Origin: Solibacillus isronensis
GTDB lineage: Bacteria; Bacillota; Bacilli; Bacillales_A; Planococcaceae
DNA length: 64,000 nt
Assembly (NCBI RefSeq): GCF_023715405.1
Contig: NZ_JAMBOC010000001.1
Coordinates: forward strand, 2,232,001-2,296,000
Direction: 5' to 3'
In this document: positions 9,711 to 19,130 of the stretch, one piece after another
Layout: each line of letters begins with the position of its first letter
Position numbering within the stretch: the first letter of the stretch is position 1
The notes under the pieces: generated by a model
Seen by the model: only the letters and a program-made list of their open reading frames with translations
Database searches by the model: none
Told to the model about the DNA's origin: nothing
Made by a program: the position numbers and the translations under genes

Positions 9711-10271
9711 TTATTTAAATACGTCACCACTACGGATATATTCGACATCCTGGATTGATAATCGGTAGTTTACGACACGTGCTGCAGCAAATAAATAATC
9801 CGATAACCGGTTTAAATATTTCTGTACAACTAGAGAAACATCTTCAATTTCTTTCATTAAAGATACAGTTTCCCGTTCCGCGCGGCGGGCAACAGTGCGG
9901 GCGATATGCAGTGTAGCAGCTGCAGGCGCCCCACCCGGTAAGATAAAACGTTTTAATGGTGGTGCTTCTTCAGAAAGTGCATCGATTCGGTTTTCCAAAA
10001 CAGTGATCGGTTCTTCCGTAAGTTTATAATGACGTTCTTTCATCACATTCGCCAAGTCCCCGCCTCCATCAAACAATTCGTGTTGAATGGCAGTTAAATC
10101 TTCAATCAAATCCTTGAACTTTTCCTGATCCAATTCACTGACAGCTTTACCGATAAATGAATTCAGCTCATCAATTGTGCCGTATGCTTCAACGCGCAGA
10201 TGGTCTTTATCGACACGTCCTCCAATAATGCTCGTTTTCCCTGTATCGCCTGACTTTGTATATAATTTCAT
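9711..10271 (-). CDS. pduO: PduO-type ATP:cob(I)alamin adenosyltransferase
   Basis: Makes adenosylcobalamin from cob(I)alamin and ATP (YvqK/BtuR in B. subtilis). Start ATG at 10271 lies 7 bp after AAAGGGTG and gives 186 aa. The ATP-binding N-terminus YTKSGDTGKTSIIGG and the signature ARTVARRAERE (around residues 127-137) are intact. Last gene of the B12 uptake cluster, 102 bp after btuD, with a possible weak promoter of its own in the gap. Supplies the cofactor form used by IcmF 8 kb away. Confidence 0.95.
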   Translation of the reverse strand: MKLYTKSGDTGKTSIIGGRVDKDHLRVEAYGTIDELNSFIGKAVSELDQEKFKDLIEDLTAIQHELFDGGGDLANVMKERHYKLTEEPITVLENRIDALSEEAPPLKRFILPGGAPAAATLHIARTVARRAERETVSLMKEIEDVSLVVQKYLNRLSDYLFAAARVVNYRLSIQDVEYIRSGDVFK

Positions 10272-10373
10272 CAATAATCACCCTTTCGATTTAAAATAGT
10301 ATTTCTAGTTTTTTTAAAAATCCCCTTTTAGTATAATGACACTCTTTTTTTAGCTGACGTTTTTCCAGCCACT

Positions 10374-11840
10374 TTACTTATTATAATGCTGTTTATATTT
10401 TTTAATTGCTTCTATTGTAACTTCGAAAACAGCCCGTCCGATTAGTTTGCCGATTTCCGTAATAGGTCCGGCATACGGCATTTCATCCCCTTGTTGGGTA
10501 GCCGCAATCAATAGACTGTCGGTAGCGGTACTAGTTGCAATTGTATTTGTCACTGAATCTTTTATTTGCTGATCTGCCAATGCTTTCGTTTTTGCTTCTG
10601 TTGCTGTAATCATCGCCTGAATAAATGCTTCATCTGTCAGCTTACCATTAACGATAACCCATGTATTAATCGTACCGACATGTGGCTCATCTTCCCGCAA
10701 ATATGTTTTCGTAACATCGACACTATTTCCTACACCTGCTGTTACCATGACAAGGATTTCTACATTATTTTTCGAGAAATGCCGAATTACTGCACAGCTT
10801 GTTTCCACTGCTGTAAGCATCACGACTGTATTTGTTGGAGAAAATTTACGCTCTATTAAAAATTGCTCCGTTTCCTCCTTCACATTATAAATATCGTATT
10901 CTGGAGCAATGGAACGGTTGAGTAATGTGTCATACCAGCCTATGCCGGCATTATGCACAGCAGAAGAAATTATTTTCAGTGGTGCCTGGGCCTGATATTC
11001 GATATAGTCTTCCGTTATTTGAAACTGGTCCATTTGGATTGTCGTAGCTTTTCGTCCCATTTCATTCTTTGGCAACATCGTAATTTGCGGCTTTGGCAGC
11101 TCCGGGTGAGGATATGTCGCAATTCTAGCCTGATATACATCGGCAATCTGTTCTTGCAACACGACTTCGTGCGGCTCGCCAAACGCACGTACTTCACCAT
11201 TTTCCAACAGAAGGAGTTCATCACAATAAAGCGATGCCAAGTTAATATCATGAAAAATCGAGACAACTGTCAGCCCTTGCAATTCAACTTGCATCCGAAT
11301 CATATCCAGAATCTGCTTTTGATGAGCGATATCCAAATGATTAGTCGGTTCATCCAATAGAAGCAGTTCCGAATTTTGTGCAAGTGCCTGGGCAATAAAT
11401 ACCCGTTGCTGCTCGCCTCCCGATAAAAACTCCAAGTACTGATTATTATATTGCGACACACCTGTGCTTTCCATCGCCCGCTGAACTGTCTTTTCATCTT
11501 CTTCGGTCCAGGAAGAAAAGAAGCCGCTTTGATGGGGATAACGTCCTAACGAAACCGCATCATATACACTGTTCGTAAATGCGCTTGCATTTAATTGAGG
11601 GAGTACGGCCATCTTTTTCGCTAATTGCTTGTTATCATAGCTTTTAAGCGGTTTCTCTTCAATAAAAATTTCGCCTGTTTCACATTTCAGCACACCACTG
11701 ATCATCTTCAGTAATGTCGATTTTCCGCTGCCGTTTGGACCAAGAATCCCGAGAATTCTTCCTTTTTCCACGTGAAACGTCATATTTTTCACAACCGTTT
11801 TCCCACCGTAACCGCCGGATAGATTATTTACTTTTAACAT
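10374..11840 (-). CDS. btuD: B12 ABC transporter ATPase fused to CbiZ amidohydrolase
   Basis: A 488-aa two-domain protein. Residues 1 to about 245 form an ABC ATPase: Walker A GPNGSGKST at 34-42, signature LSGGEQQRV, Walker B LLLLDEPTNHLD. Residues from about 270 to the end match CbiZ, which hydrolyses adenosylcobinamide or pseudo-B12 to adenosylcobyric acid (VMLTAVETSCAVI, MVTAGVGNSVDV). This is the YvrA architecture: transport energy and corrinoid remodelling in one chain at the inner membrane face. Its ATG overlaps the btuC stop as TAATG, so the two are translationally coupled. Confidence 0.93.
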   Translation of the reverse strand: MLKVNNLSGGYGGKTVVKNMTFHVEKGRILGILGPNGSGKSTLLKMISGVLKCETGEIFIEEKPLKSYDNKQLAKKMAVLPQLNASAFTNSVYDAVSLGRYPHQSGFFSSWTEEDEKTVQRAMESTGVSQYNNQYLEFLSGGEQQRVFIAQALAQNSELLLLDEPTNHLDIAHQKQILDMIRMQVELQGLTVVSIFHDINLASLYCDELLLLENGEVRAFGEPHEVVLQEQIADVYQARIATYPHPELPKPQITMLPKNEMGRKATTIQMDQFQITEDYIEYQAQAPLKIISSAVHNAGIGWYDTLLNRSIAPEYDIYNVKEETEQFLIERKFSPTNTVVMLTAVETSCAVIRHFSKNNVEILVMVTAGVGNSVDVTKTYLREDEPHVGTINTWVIVNGKLTDEAFIQAMITATEAKTKALADQQIKDSVTNTIATSTATDSLLIAATQQGDEMPYAGPITEIGKLIGRAVFEVTIEAIKKYKQHYNK

Positions 11841-12838
11841 TATGCAACAACCTTTCTACGTTGCTTGAAGAAGATATAGGCAAAGACAGGTGCTCCAATA
11901 AAGGAAGTAATAACACCAATCGGCAGTTCAATAGGGGAAATAATTGTACGTGATACTAAGTCACAAATGACGAGCAGGCTTGCACCGTTCAAAAACGACA
12001 ATGTCAATAAATGTCGATGGTCTGCTCCGATTAGCAGGCGAATCATATGCGGTACTACTAATCCGACAAATCCAATTGTCCCGGATGCAGCAACAGCCGC
12101 TCCTGTTAAAATGGAACCACCCGCCAATATCATATACTTGCTGCGCTTAACATTTACCCCTAAATACTGGGCACGCTCTTCTCCATAAATCATCGCATTC
12201 AATTCACGGCGAGTCAGCCAAATAATTGCTGTACCAAGCACCATAAATGGCAGAACCATCTGGACATATGGCCACCCTCGCATCGATACACTTCCTAGAA
12301 GCCAGCCGATGATTTCTCGTAGCTGTTCACCAGTAAGTGCGACCATTAAGGAAATACAGGACCCTAAGAACGAGCTGAAAATAATTCCCGTCAAAATTAG
12401 CGTCTCCATTTTCATCGAGCGGTCAACAAGTCTGGCAAATGTCAGGACGATGATCATCGTACATGCAGCTCCAGCCATACTGAAAATCGGCAATGTGAAT
12501 ACACCGAGCACCGGTATGGAAATGCCTAAAAAGATTGTCATTACCGCACCTACCGAGGCCCCTGATGAAATTCCTAATGTGTATGGATCTGCCAAAGGGT
12601 TTTTAAGCAACCCTTGGAATGCTGCCCCCGCAATTGCTAAAGAAGCCCCGATTAATGCGGCTAAAATGACGCGTGGCATTCGGATTTTCCACAAAATACT
12701 GTATGCAACCGGATCTGTTGTTTTATCCCACAATGTCGAAAACGGAATATTAACAGACCCGAACGAAATGCCGATCCAAATACTGCTTAAAAGCAATCCA
12801 ATCGATAGTACATAGGCGATTGAATATTTTTTATTCAT
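11840..12838 (-). CDS. btuC: B12 ABC transporter permease (FecCD family)
   Basis: Polytopic permease that carries corrinoid across the membrane with BtuD and BtuF. Start ATG at 12838 gives 332 aa, has AGAGG 6 bp upstream and overlaps the btuF stop by 8 bp. An in-frame ATG at 12877 would overlap btuF by 47 bp and add 13 residues. About ten hydrophobic segments; family motifs GAALAIAGAAFQGLLKNPLA and GTIGFVGLVVPHMIR are present. B12 rather than siderophore specificity is inferred from the upstream cobalamin riboswitch and the CbiZ fusion. Confidence 0.94.
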   Translation of the reverse strand: MNKKYSIAYVLSIGLLLSSIWIGISFGSVNIPFSTLWDKTTDPVAYSILWKIRMPRVILAALIGASLAIAGAAFQGLLKNPLADPYTLGISSGASVGAVMTIFLGISIPVLGVFTLPIFSMAGAACTMIIVLTFARLVDRSMKMETLILTGIIFSSFLGSCISLMVALTGEQLREIIGWLLGSVSMRGWPYVQMVLPFMVLGTAIIWLTRRELNAMIYGEERAQYLGVNVKRSKYMILAGGSILTGAAVAASGTIGFVGLVVPHMIRLLIGADHRHLLTLSFLNGASLLVICDLVSRTIISPIELPIGVITSFIGAPVFAYIFFKQRRKVVA

Positions 12839-13778
12839 TGAATACCTCTGGATAAATTGCTTCCCCAATTGATTCAATACCTTCTACAATACGCGGACCT
12901 TGTCGACTTGTCGTATCGCCATCGACTAATTTCACATTGGCGTTTTTCACAGCATCCATTTCTGCATATGCATCATTTTCCTCGATTGCCGCCATGTCGT
13001 TTTCATATGTTACTAAAATGATATCCGGATTGCTCTTTACAAATTGCTCCGAGCTGTACTGCGGCCAATCGAGTTCCGGAACAGCATTTTCAACATTTAA
13101 TACTTCAAGCATTTCACTAATGAACGTCTCCTGTCCAGCAACATATAGTTCCGGATTTGTCCCAACAACAACAAATACGGACTTCTCTTCCAGGTCGGCT
13201 ACTTTCACTTCAATTTCTTCAATCTCCTCTTTGATTGATGCAATCATTTTTTCGGCTGCTTGTTCTTTATTTGTCAGCTGCCCGATTTGTTCGATCGTTT
13301 CGTACGTTTCTTCAAATGTTTTCGCATCTTTTACAACGAATACTGGAATTCCTACTGATTCAAGCTGCGCAATCGCCTGTTCATTGAAGCTGTACAATCC
13401 GGATTCATGTGCTAAGACTAAATCGGGCTGCAGACCGATTATTTGTTCTAAATTGAACTCCATGCCGCCAACTGATTCTTTTGATAATGCTTCTTCAGGA
13501 TATGTATCATTGTCGTTCACAGCGATGATTTCATCGTTTAATCCTAAGCCGAATAAAATTTCTGTGTTCGATGGAGCTAATGTAATGATGCGCTCCGGTG
13601 CTTTTTCAAGCGTAATTTCTTTGTCCAAAGCATCTTTTAATGTAACCGGAAATTGTGCTGTTTCCGTTACTTCTGTGCTTCCATTTGCAGATTGTTCTTC
13701 TGTTGCTTTTTCCGAATTACATGCAGTCAATGTTAATGTAAGTAATGCTGCGGAAGAAAGCAGTTGCCATTTTTTCAA
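12831..13778 (-). CDS. btuF: Cobalamin-binding lipoprotein
   Basis: A 315-aa extracellular substrate-binding protein. TTG start at 13778 with AGGAGG 8 bp upstream. A Lys start, hydrophobic stretch and lipobox LTAC (Cys20) mark a lipoprotein, followed by a Ser/Glu-rich linker and a class III periplasmic-binding fold (RIITLAPSNTEILFGLGL, GGMEFNLEQIIGLQPDLVLA, long central helix). First gene of btuF-btuC-btuD(cbiZ)-pduO, downstream of a cobalamin riboswitch and terminator. The riboswitch makes B12 the likely ligand, though the family also contains siderophore and heme binders. Confidence 0.93.
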   Translation of the reverse strand: MKKWQLLSSAALLTLTLTACNSEKATEEQSANGSTEVTETAQFPVTLKDALDKEITLEKAPERIITLAPSNTEILFGLGLNDEIIAVNDNDTYPEEALSKESVGGMEFNLEQIIGLQPDLVLAHESGLYSFNEQAIAQLESVGIPVFVVKDAKTFEETYETIEQIGQLTNKEQAAEKMIASIKEEIEEIEVKVADLEEKSVFVVVGTNPELYVAGQETFISEMLEVLNVENAVPELDWPQYSSEQFVKSNPDIILVTYENDMAAIEENDAYAEMDAVKNANVKLVDGDTTSRQGPRIVEGIESIGEAIYPEVFNE

Positions 13779-13818
13779 AATAAAAACCTCCTGAAATCTT
13801 GTTGTATAATTTTCTACA

Positions 13819-13858
13819 AAAATAAAAAGCTCCCCCTACTATAAATGAGGGAAGCTTT
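13819..13858 (-). terminator. Terminator (expression platform) of the B12 riboswitch
   Basis: On the minus strand AAAGCTTCCCTC pairs with the GGGGGAGCTTT segment (13826-13858), followed by TTTTTATTTTT. It lies between the riboswitch aptamer and btuF, where B12 binding would favour termination. Confidence 0.85.
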
Positions 13859-13934
13859 ACGTATGCAAATAAAATTCAATAAAAAGAATTTATCCGCCAC
13901 ATCCTATCCTCGTAGGTTTAATTTAGGGCATTAT

Positions 13935-14100
13935 AAAGGCAGGTCTCCTGGCTTATGCATAAACGTTGAAGAGCGCCTTCCCGAAAGTTTTTCAGTGGCA
14001 TGCTGCTCTTAACTAGCAATTACAGTGGCGGGACCGCATCGGATTTGAACCGATTTCCCTTTTACTCCTTACTCAATCCAACGAGTAAGAACCTTTATCG
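13935..14100 (-). promoter_or_regulatory. Cobalamin riboswitch
   Basis: Minus strand carries the B12 box AAGCCAGGAGACCTGCC (13938-13954), the conserved core GCGGTCCCGCCACTGTAA around 14019-14037, and the upstream segment ATCGGTTCAAATCCGATG. These are hallmarks of the AdoCbl aptamer in correct order and spacing. With the terminator at 13819-13858 it should switch the btuFCD-pduO operon off when the cofactor is plentiful. The rest of the 13779-14214 gap holds no gene. Confidence 0.95.
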
Positions 14101-14214
14101 TCCATATAAAATTAATAGCTCTATTATAGCTGATAGGCGGTAAAATGTATGCTCGTTCGCTAAAATTTCTGATAATTTGTCTTAATTTGTTGAAATCACG
14201 AATAAAAGAACAGC

Positions 14215-15384
14215 TTATTCTTTCTCTTTCAAGTTTTTTTCAATTGCCGTTTCAGCCAATCGTTTAATTGTAATATCATCCATTGGCGGATTGTGCAGAC
14301 CTGCCCGTACATCACGATAATAACGTTGCAGCGGGTTAGATCTTTGCAGGCTTTTTGCCCCAACTAGACGCATCGCTTTATCTACAACTTCGATTGCTGT
14401 ATTTGTCACGACATGTTTCGCAATATTGATTTCATTGACTAATGTCGACTTTTTAATCGGATCATTATAAAGCCCCGCAACACCGTAAATTGTAAAGCGT
14501 GCTTTCGTCAACGCCAAATCCATTTCTCCGATCAGCGTTTGCACGTTTGGCAACTGGGCAATTGTTCCTTGAATACTGTTCGGGGAATGACTATTCGCAA
14601 AGTCGACCGCGTAATCGCGTGCAGCCTGGGCAATCCCTAAATAAGTTGCCGGGATGAGGAGCAGCCAGCCGTTCAGCTTAAATCCGGTTGAATAGTTCGG
14701 GATTTCCACTAAGCTTGTTTGATCAACACGTACATTATCAAGTACTAAATCATCGCTTCCCGTACCGCGCATTGACGCAACGTCCCACGTATTTTCGACC
14801 GATACCCCTTCCGCCGATTTCGGAACGAGGAAAAATCCTAACTGACCCTCATCTTCAATCCATGCAGACACTAAAAAATAATCGAGGTCCGGTGCACCGC
14901 TCGTATAGTTTTTACGTCCATTAATTACATAATAATCACCATCACGTTTTGCTGAAGTCCCCGGACGACCCCCACGAACCGGGCTTCCCATCGCAAACTC
15001 GCTTACCGCGCGATTGACTGTCGCGCCATTTGCGATCTCTTTGCCAAACCAGTCGAGCTTTTGTTCATCCCAGTAGCGATTTTCAAATATTTCGCCTACA
15101 TTTTGAATTGTCCACGATACAGCCAGCCCCGTGCTTCCGCAATAGCTCGCCAAAGTTTCCTGCAGTAGCAGCGCATCATATACTGTAAAGCCATCTCCGC
15201 CATATTCCTTTGGCAATGTTATTTTTGTATAGCCGATTTCTCTCAGCTTCCGGAAATTTTCAAATGGAAATGTCGCTTGTTCATCTGTTTGCTGAGCATG
15301 TTCTTTCACGCTCTCTGCTATTGTTTCGAGCTTTTTCAGCCATTGTTGCTGCTCGTCTGTTTGAATAAATAATTCCTTGCTCAT
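14215..15384 (-). CDS. Acyl-CoA dehydrogenase-family flavoprotein (YdbM-like), catalytic Glu motif missing
   Basis: Start ATG at 15384 (GAGGTGG 8 bp upstream) gives 389 aa; an ORF extension to 15462 lacks a ribosome site. N-terminal and FAD-binding regions fit the superfamily (LREIGYTKITLPKEYGGDG; FAMGSPVRGG in place of the usual TEP.aGSD). The C-terminus reads LQRSNPLQRYYRDVRAGLHNPPMDD, where true dehydrogenases have a YEGT-type Glu loop. It resembles B. subtilis YdbM and the DszC/SfnB flavin monooxygenase branch. It may use another base or be an FMN/FAD monooxygenase. It stands alone, with no acyl-CoA pathway genes beside it. Confidence 0.82.
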   Translation of the reverse strand: MSKELFIQTDEQQQWLKKLETIAESVKEHAQQTDEQATFPFENFRKLREIGYTKITLPKEYGGDGFTVYDALLLQETLASYCGSTGLAVSWTIQNVGEIFENRYWDEQKLDWFGKEIANGATVNRAVSEFAMGSPVRGGRPGTSAKRDGDYYVINGRKNYTSGAPDLDYFLVSAWIEDEGQLGFFLVPKSAEGVSVENTWDVASMRGTGSDDLVLDNVRVDQTSLVEIPNYSTGFKLNGWLLLIPATYLGIAQAARDYAVDFANSHSPNSIQGTIAQLPNVQTLIGEMDLALTKARFTIYGVAGLYNDPIKKSTLVNEINIAKHVVTNTAIEVVDKAMRLVGAKSLQRSNPLQRYYRDVRAGLHNPPMDDITIKRLAETAIEKNLKEKE

Positions 15385-15507
15385 GAAAAGCACCACCTCA
15401 TATTTATTGTCCTGTATATAGAAGTCAAATTTAATAGTACGTTTCGGGAAATTACAAGTCAATAGATATCCCCAGTCCCCTTATAGGGATTCCATGCAGT
15501 CTATTTT

Positions 15508-15664
15508 CGCGACAATTGAAAGTTTTGCCGGTGAAAGTGGAACGTTTGCGGAAAAAAGGAGAACCTATTCGCCATAATGTGAAAAGTTACGACGCGAAAG
15601 GCGAACTGTTGCATCTAAAGTAGAACAAATCGCTTTTCAAATAGAACAACGGCAATTTCAAATA
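15508..15664. repeat. Degenerate tandem array with ~21-nt period
   Basis: Seven GAAC/GAAA cores occur at 15518, 15540, 15561, 15581, 15603, 15623 and 15644 (steps 22, 21, 20, 22, 20, 21). Most are followed by a TTGC/TCGC-like element 4-9 nt later (approximate unit AAGTAGAACNNNTCGCNNNTC). No coding sequence with a ribosome site fits. It lies just after the argS terminator and before the acyl-CoA dehydrogenase-like gene. Confidence 0.6.
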
Positions 15665-15703
15665 AAAAGCACTCTATTCCCTTAAATAGAAATAGAGTGC
15701 TTT
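15664..15703 (-). terminator. argS terminator
   Basis: AAAGCACTCTATT (15666-15678) pairs perfectly over 13 bp with AATAGAGTGCTTT (15691-15703); the minus-strand product ends in TTTTTATTTG. It lies 12 bp after the argS stop. Confidence 0.9.
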
Positions 15704-15714
15704 AAAAAGTTAAA

Positions 15715-17382
15715 TTACATTTTTTCCGGTGCGTTTACGCCGATTAGTTTCAGTGCATTCGCTAATGTAGTTTTTACTGCTGTGATCAAGGCTAAACGAG
15801 CTTCTGTCAGCTCTTTATTATCTTGGTTCAATACTTTTTCTGCATTGTAGAAGCTATGGAATGCAGCAGCCAAGTCTTGAATATAGTTTGCGATACGGTG
15901 TGGTGTGCGGTGTTTCGCTGCATCTGCCACGATTTGCGGGAATGCGCCGACTTTTTTAAGCACATCTTCTTCTTTTTCTGCTACTAGCAAGTTCAGGTTT
16001 TCCAATGATGCTTCGAAACCTTGCTCGTTTGCTGCACGCAAAATTGATGAAATACGAGCATGTGCATACTGTGCGTAATATACCGGGTTTTCGTTCGATT
16101 GTGATACCGCTAAGTCTAAATCGAAGTCCATATGTGAATCCCCTGCTGTTTTAACGAAGAAATAACGAACAGCATCCAAGCCTACTTCTTCCACTAATTC
16201 ACGCATCGTTACAGCATTACCTGTACGTTTACTCATTTTGAATTTCTCGCCGTTTTTGTACAGCTGTACCATTTGGATAATATCTACTTCCAATGTACCG
16301 CGGTCATAGCCAAGTGCTTCGATTGCCGCTTTCATACGTGGAATATAACCGTGGTGGTCAGCACCCCAAATATTGATCAGCTTATCAAAGCCGCGACGTA
16401 ATTTATCTTCATGGTAAGCAATATCCGGTGTTAAATATGTGTATGAACCATCGTTTTTAATTAATACGCGGTCTTTGTCATCACCGAATGTTGTTGAACG
16501 GAACCAAGTCGCGCCTTCTTCATCAAAAACATGGCCATTTGCTTTTAGTTTGTCTAATGCTACATCGATTTTACCGTTTTCATATAAAGAAGTTTCTGAA
16601 TACCAAACATCGAATTCAACACGGAAGTTTTTAAGGTCATTTTGCAGTTTCGCCAATTCCAGTTTCAAGCCGTGCTCACGGAAAAATTTAAAGCGTTCTT
16701 CATCAGATTTGTCCAAAATTGTTGCACCGAATTCTTCAGCCAGCTTACCGGCAATTCCGATAATATCAGGACCGTGGTATCCGTCTTCCGGCATTTCAGC
16801 TTCCATTCCTAATGCTTGCTTATAACGGGCTTCCAAAGAATACGCTAAGTTATTAATTTGGTTACCGGCATCATTAATATAATATTCACGTGATACGTCA
16901 AAACCAGCAAAATCCAATACATTACATAATGAATCCCCTACAGATGCACCGCGCGCATGGCCTAAATGCAAGTCACCAGTCGGGTTAGCTGAAACGAACT
17001 CGACCTGTACTTTTTCTCCTGCGCCTGCAGTTGAACGACCATAGTTTTCGCCTTGTTCAAATGCTGCTGTAACAACACTCGCCAAGAAGTCTTTACGAAC
17101 TGTAATATTCATGAAACCTGGTCCTGCAATTTCAATCTTTTCGATGTCTGTGCCTTCAGTCGTTAAATGTTCTAAAATCGCTTCTGCAATTGCACGTGGC
17201 GGCTTTTTCGCCAGTTTAGTTAATTGCATTGCGATATTTGTTGCAAAGTCACCGTTTGCTTTATCCTTTGGTGTTTCTAAATGGATGTTGATTTCCGTGC
17301 CTGCTTCTACTAGGCCTGCTTGATCGATTGCTGCTTTTAATGCTGCTTTAATCGATTGCTGTAATTGTTCTACTGCATTCAT
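15715..17382 (-). CDS. argS: Arginyl-tRNA synthetase
   Basis: A 555-aa class I synthetase that charges tRNA-Arg. The N-terminal Add-1 domain occupies about residues 1-110. The HIGH motif is HLGHARG (in [18 protein letters not shown]), the KMSKS loop is KMSKRTGN, and the C-terminal anticodon-binding DALR domain runs from about residue 440 ([12 protein letters not shown]...). Full family length. Start ATG has CGGAGG 7 bp upstream. It follows ywiB by 2 bp, the same pairing as in B. subtilis. Confidence 0.98.
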   Translation of the reverse strand: MNAVEQLQQSIKAALKAAIDQAGLVEAGTEINIHLETPKDKANGDFATNIAMQLTKLAKKPPRAIAEAILEHLTTEGTDIEKIEIAGPGFMNITVRKDFLASVVTAAFEQGENYGRSTAGAGEKVQVEFVSANPTGDLHLGHARGASVGDSLCNVLDFAGFDVSREYYINDAGNQINNLAYSLEARYKQALGMEAEMPEDGYHGPDIIGIAGKLAEEFGATILDKSDEERFKFFREHGLKLELAKLQNDLKNFRVEFDVWYSETSLYENGKIDVALDKLKANGHVFDEEGATWFRSTTFGDDKDRVLIKNDGSYTYLTPDIAYHEDKLRRGFDKLINIWGADHHGYIPRMKAAIEALGYDRGTLEVDIIQMVQLYKNGEKFKMSKRTGNAVTMRELVEEVGLDAVRYFFVKTAGDSHMDFDLDLAVSQSNENPVYYAQYAHARISSILRAANEQGFEASLENLNLLVAEKEEDVLKKVGAFPQIVADAAKHRTPHRIANYIQDLAAAFHSFYNAEKVLNQDNKELTEARLALITAVKTTLANALKLIGVNAPEKM

Positions 17383-17384
17383 AG

Positions 17385-17822
17385 TTATACCTCCGTAAAT
17401 TCAATGTCTAATTTGTAATGGCCAACTGAATTGCCACCTATGATAAGGTCATATTGCGTTTTAAATTGCCCTGACACTTTTTCGCTTTGTACTACTTCAA
17501 TGGCTAACTGATGTGTATCGGTAACAAGAGGTAATGAACCGAATGGGCTATCATAATGACCATTCTCGCGTAAGTCCGGATTTAAAGGCAACCGCATGTT
17601 CACACCGCCTTTTCGCATAATAAACGAATTCGCTTCATTAAGTTTGATCGTCGTTTGAATTTGCAGATCCTCCTGAACTTCCTCATAGCGCAAATAATGA
17701 CTGTTCCCTTTTTCTACACAACTGCCTTCAAGCCACATTTCATATTGTTCAAGCTCGCCCTCGGTTGGAATGATTGAGGAAACTAGTTTGATTTTGACTG
17801 TTTTCCCGCTCTCGTTCGCCAT
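17385..17822 (-). CDS. ywiB: DUF1934 beta-barrel protein YwiB
   Basis: A 145-aa protein of the DUF1934/YwiB family, calycin-like barrels of unknown function that commonly sit directly before argS in Bacillales. Alternating polar/hydrophobic strands, and the end [20 protein letters not shown], fit the family. It has no signal peptide, so is cytoplasmic. Stop is 2 bp from the argS start, so the two are cotranscribed. Function unknown. Confidence 0.88.
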   Translation of the reverse strand: MANESGKTVKIKLVSSIIPTEGELEQYEMWLEGSCVEKGNSHYLRYEEVQEDLQIQTTIKLNEANSFIMRKGGVNMRLPLNPDLRENGHYDSPFGSLPLVTDTHQLAIEVVQSEKVSGQFKTQYDLIIGGNSVGHYKLDIEFTEV

Positions 17823-18016
17823 AGCAGTCAGCTCCTATACATATATTTCTATAACCTTTTTATTATAGGATAAGTAACTATCTTTAAGCAACAACGAACT
17901 TAACTTTGCGCTTACTCCTACAATCAACTTGATTTGAACAATTTTTATTTAATTCCACTATTTTTATAGTAATTTTCGTTCAGAACTGTAATGATTAAAG
18001 TATAAAGGAGCTTATT

Positions 18017-19096
18017 ATGTTAATTGAAATATTATCTTACTTCTGTATATTATTTACGTTTACACTTTTAATTTATTGGCCATTTATTAACCACTTTAAA
18101 CAAACACCGTTCATTCATCGCACACGTCCTTATGTAATCGGAGTGAAATTTGGTATAACAGGCCTTGTTTTAACATTCTCGGCAGTTCACCTTACGAATG
18201 ATTTCATGATGTACATTCAGTACATTCCGGTGTTGTACAGTGGTCTATTAGGAGGGCCATTTGCTATTCTGATCAGTGGTCTGACCATAGGAATCGGACT
18301 GTTTTTCCTGCCATATCTGGAATTGGTACCGATGATCCTGAATATTAATTTTCTTGTTCTTGTTCTGACATTGTTCTTTATCACAAGGAAATATAAATTG
18401 ACCAATAAAAATATATTTTTATTTTTTTGGGCTTGTTTTATTGAAACATTAATTGCATTATTTCTCGGGTTTTGTTTCCATAATAAAAGCTTTGAGTATT
18501 TATTGCTTTATGGCATATTTACGATTTTTTCATTTTATTTCATTTACATTGTTATTCGCCAAATCAAACTTGCCAATGATACGGTAAAACAGACGACTCA
18601 TTTGAAAAAGATCGACTTTTTAACACAGTTGCCGAACAATAAAGAGAATGAAAAGCATATTAAAAACATGATTAAAAAGAAATCCAATTTCAATTTAATG
18701 CTCATGGATATTCGGAATTTTAAAATGCTCAATTTGCAGTATGGTTTTTCTACAGGTGATCTTGTTATTAAACAACTTGCCCAACACTTGATGGAATATG
18801 CAAATAAGAATGGGGCTTATGTTGGCCGGTTGGGCGGTGAGGAATTTCTTCTCGTTTTAAAGGATGTGCCTCCTGCTGTAGCAATTGTAGAGGCCAATAA
18901 TCTAATTAATATGATTGCCCAACAGCAGTTCGAAGTATCCAAAGATTTATCTATTCATATTTCCGTAACTGTAGGAATCAGTTCCTATCCTGATAATGGA
19001 CAAACATCTTTGGAACTCCTGGAAAATGTATTTACAGCAAAACAGCAGGCAAAAACAAAACTATCTTCTTATTTCCATATAAATAATTTAAAATAA
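18017..19096 (+). CDS. Membrane diguanylate cyclase, 5TM-GGDEF
   Basis: A 359-aa protein likely to make c-di-GMP. Residues 1 to about 185 form five to six hydrophobic segments of the LytS-type 5TM sensor class (LYSGLLGGPFAILISGLTIG). The cytoplasmic GGDEF domain spans about 200-350 with GGEEF at 273-277, an accepted active variant, plus RNFKMLNLQYG and the late VTVGISSYPDNG. No RxxD inhibitory site precedes the signature. Ribosome site AAGGAG 7 bp upstream of ATG. A paralogue of equal length follows after 34 bp. Confidence 0.9.
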   Translation: MLIEILSYFCILFTFTLLIYWPFINHFKQTPFIHRTRPYVIGVKFGITGLVLTFSAVHLTNDFMMYIQYIPVLYSGLLGGPFAILISGLTIGIGLFFLPYLELVPMILNINFLVLVLTLFFITRKYKLTNKNIFLFFWACFIETLIALFLGFCFHNKSFEYLLLYGIFTIFSFYFIYIVIRQIKLANDTVKQTTHLKKIDFLTQLPNNKENEKHIKNMIKKKSNFNLMLMDIRNFKMLNLQYGFSTGDLVIKQLAQHLMEYANKNGAYVGRLGGEEFLLVLKDVPPAVAIVEANNLINMIAQQQFEVSKDLSIHISVTVGISSYPDNGQTSLELLENVFTAKQQAKTKLSSYFHINNLK

Positions 19097-19130
19097 CGGG
19101 TAGTGTTATATTACCAAGGTGGGTGATGCC

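Noticed and set aside
12937..13794. 285-codon open frame on the + strand opposite btuF
   Set aside because: It is Ser/Thr-rich with no domain or ribosome site; it mirrors a clear binding-protein gene and its signal peptide on the other strand.
15508..15664. CRISPR-like array
   Set aside because: Units are about 21 nt, diverged throughout, with no constant repeat and no cas genes in the window.
17823..18016. c-di-GMP riboswitch before the GGDEF pair
   Set aside because: No GEMM-type conserved core seen; the stretch looks like an ordinary divergent promoter region.
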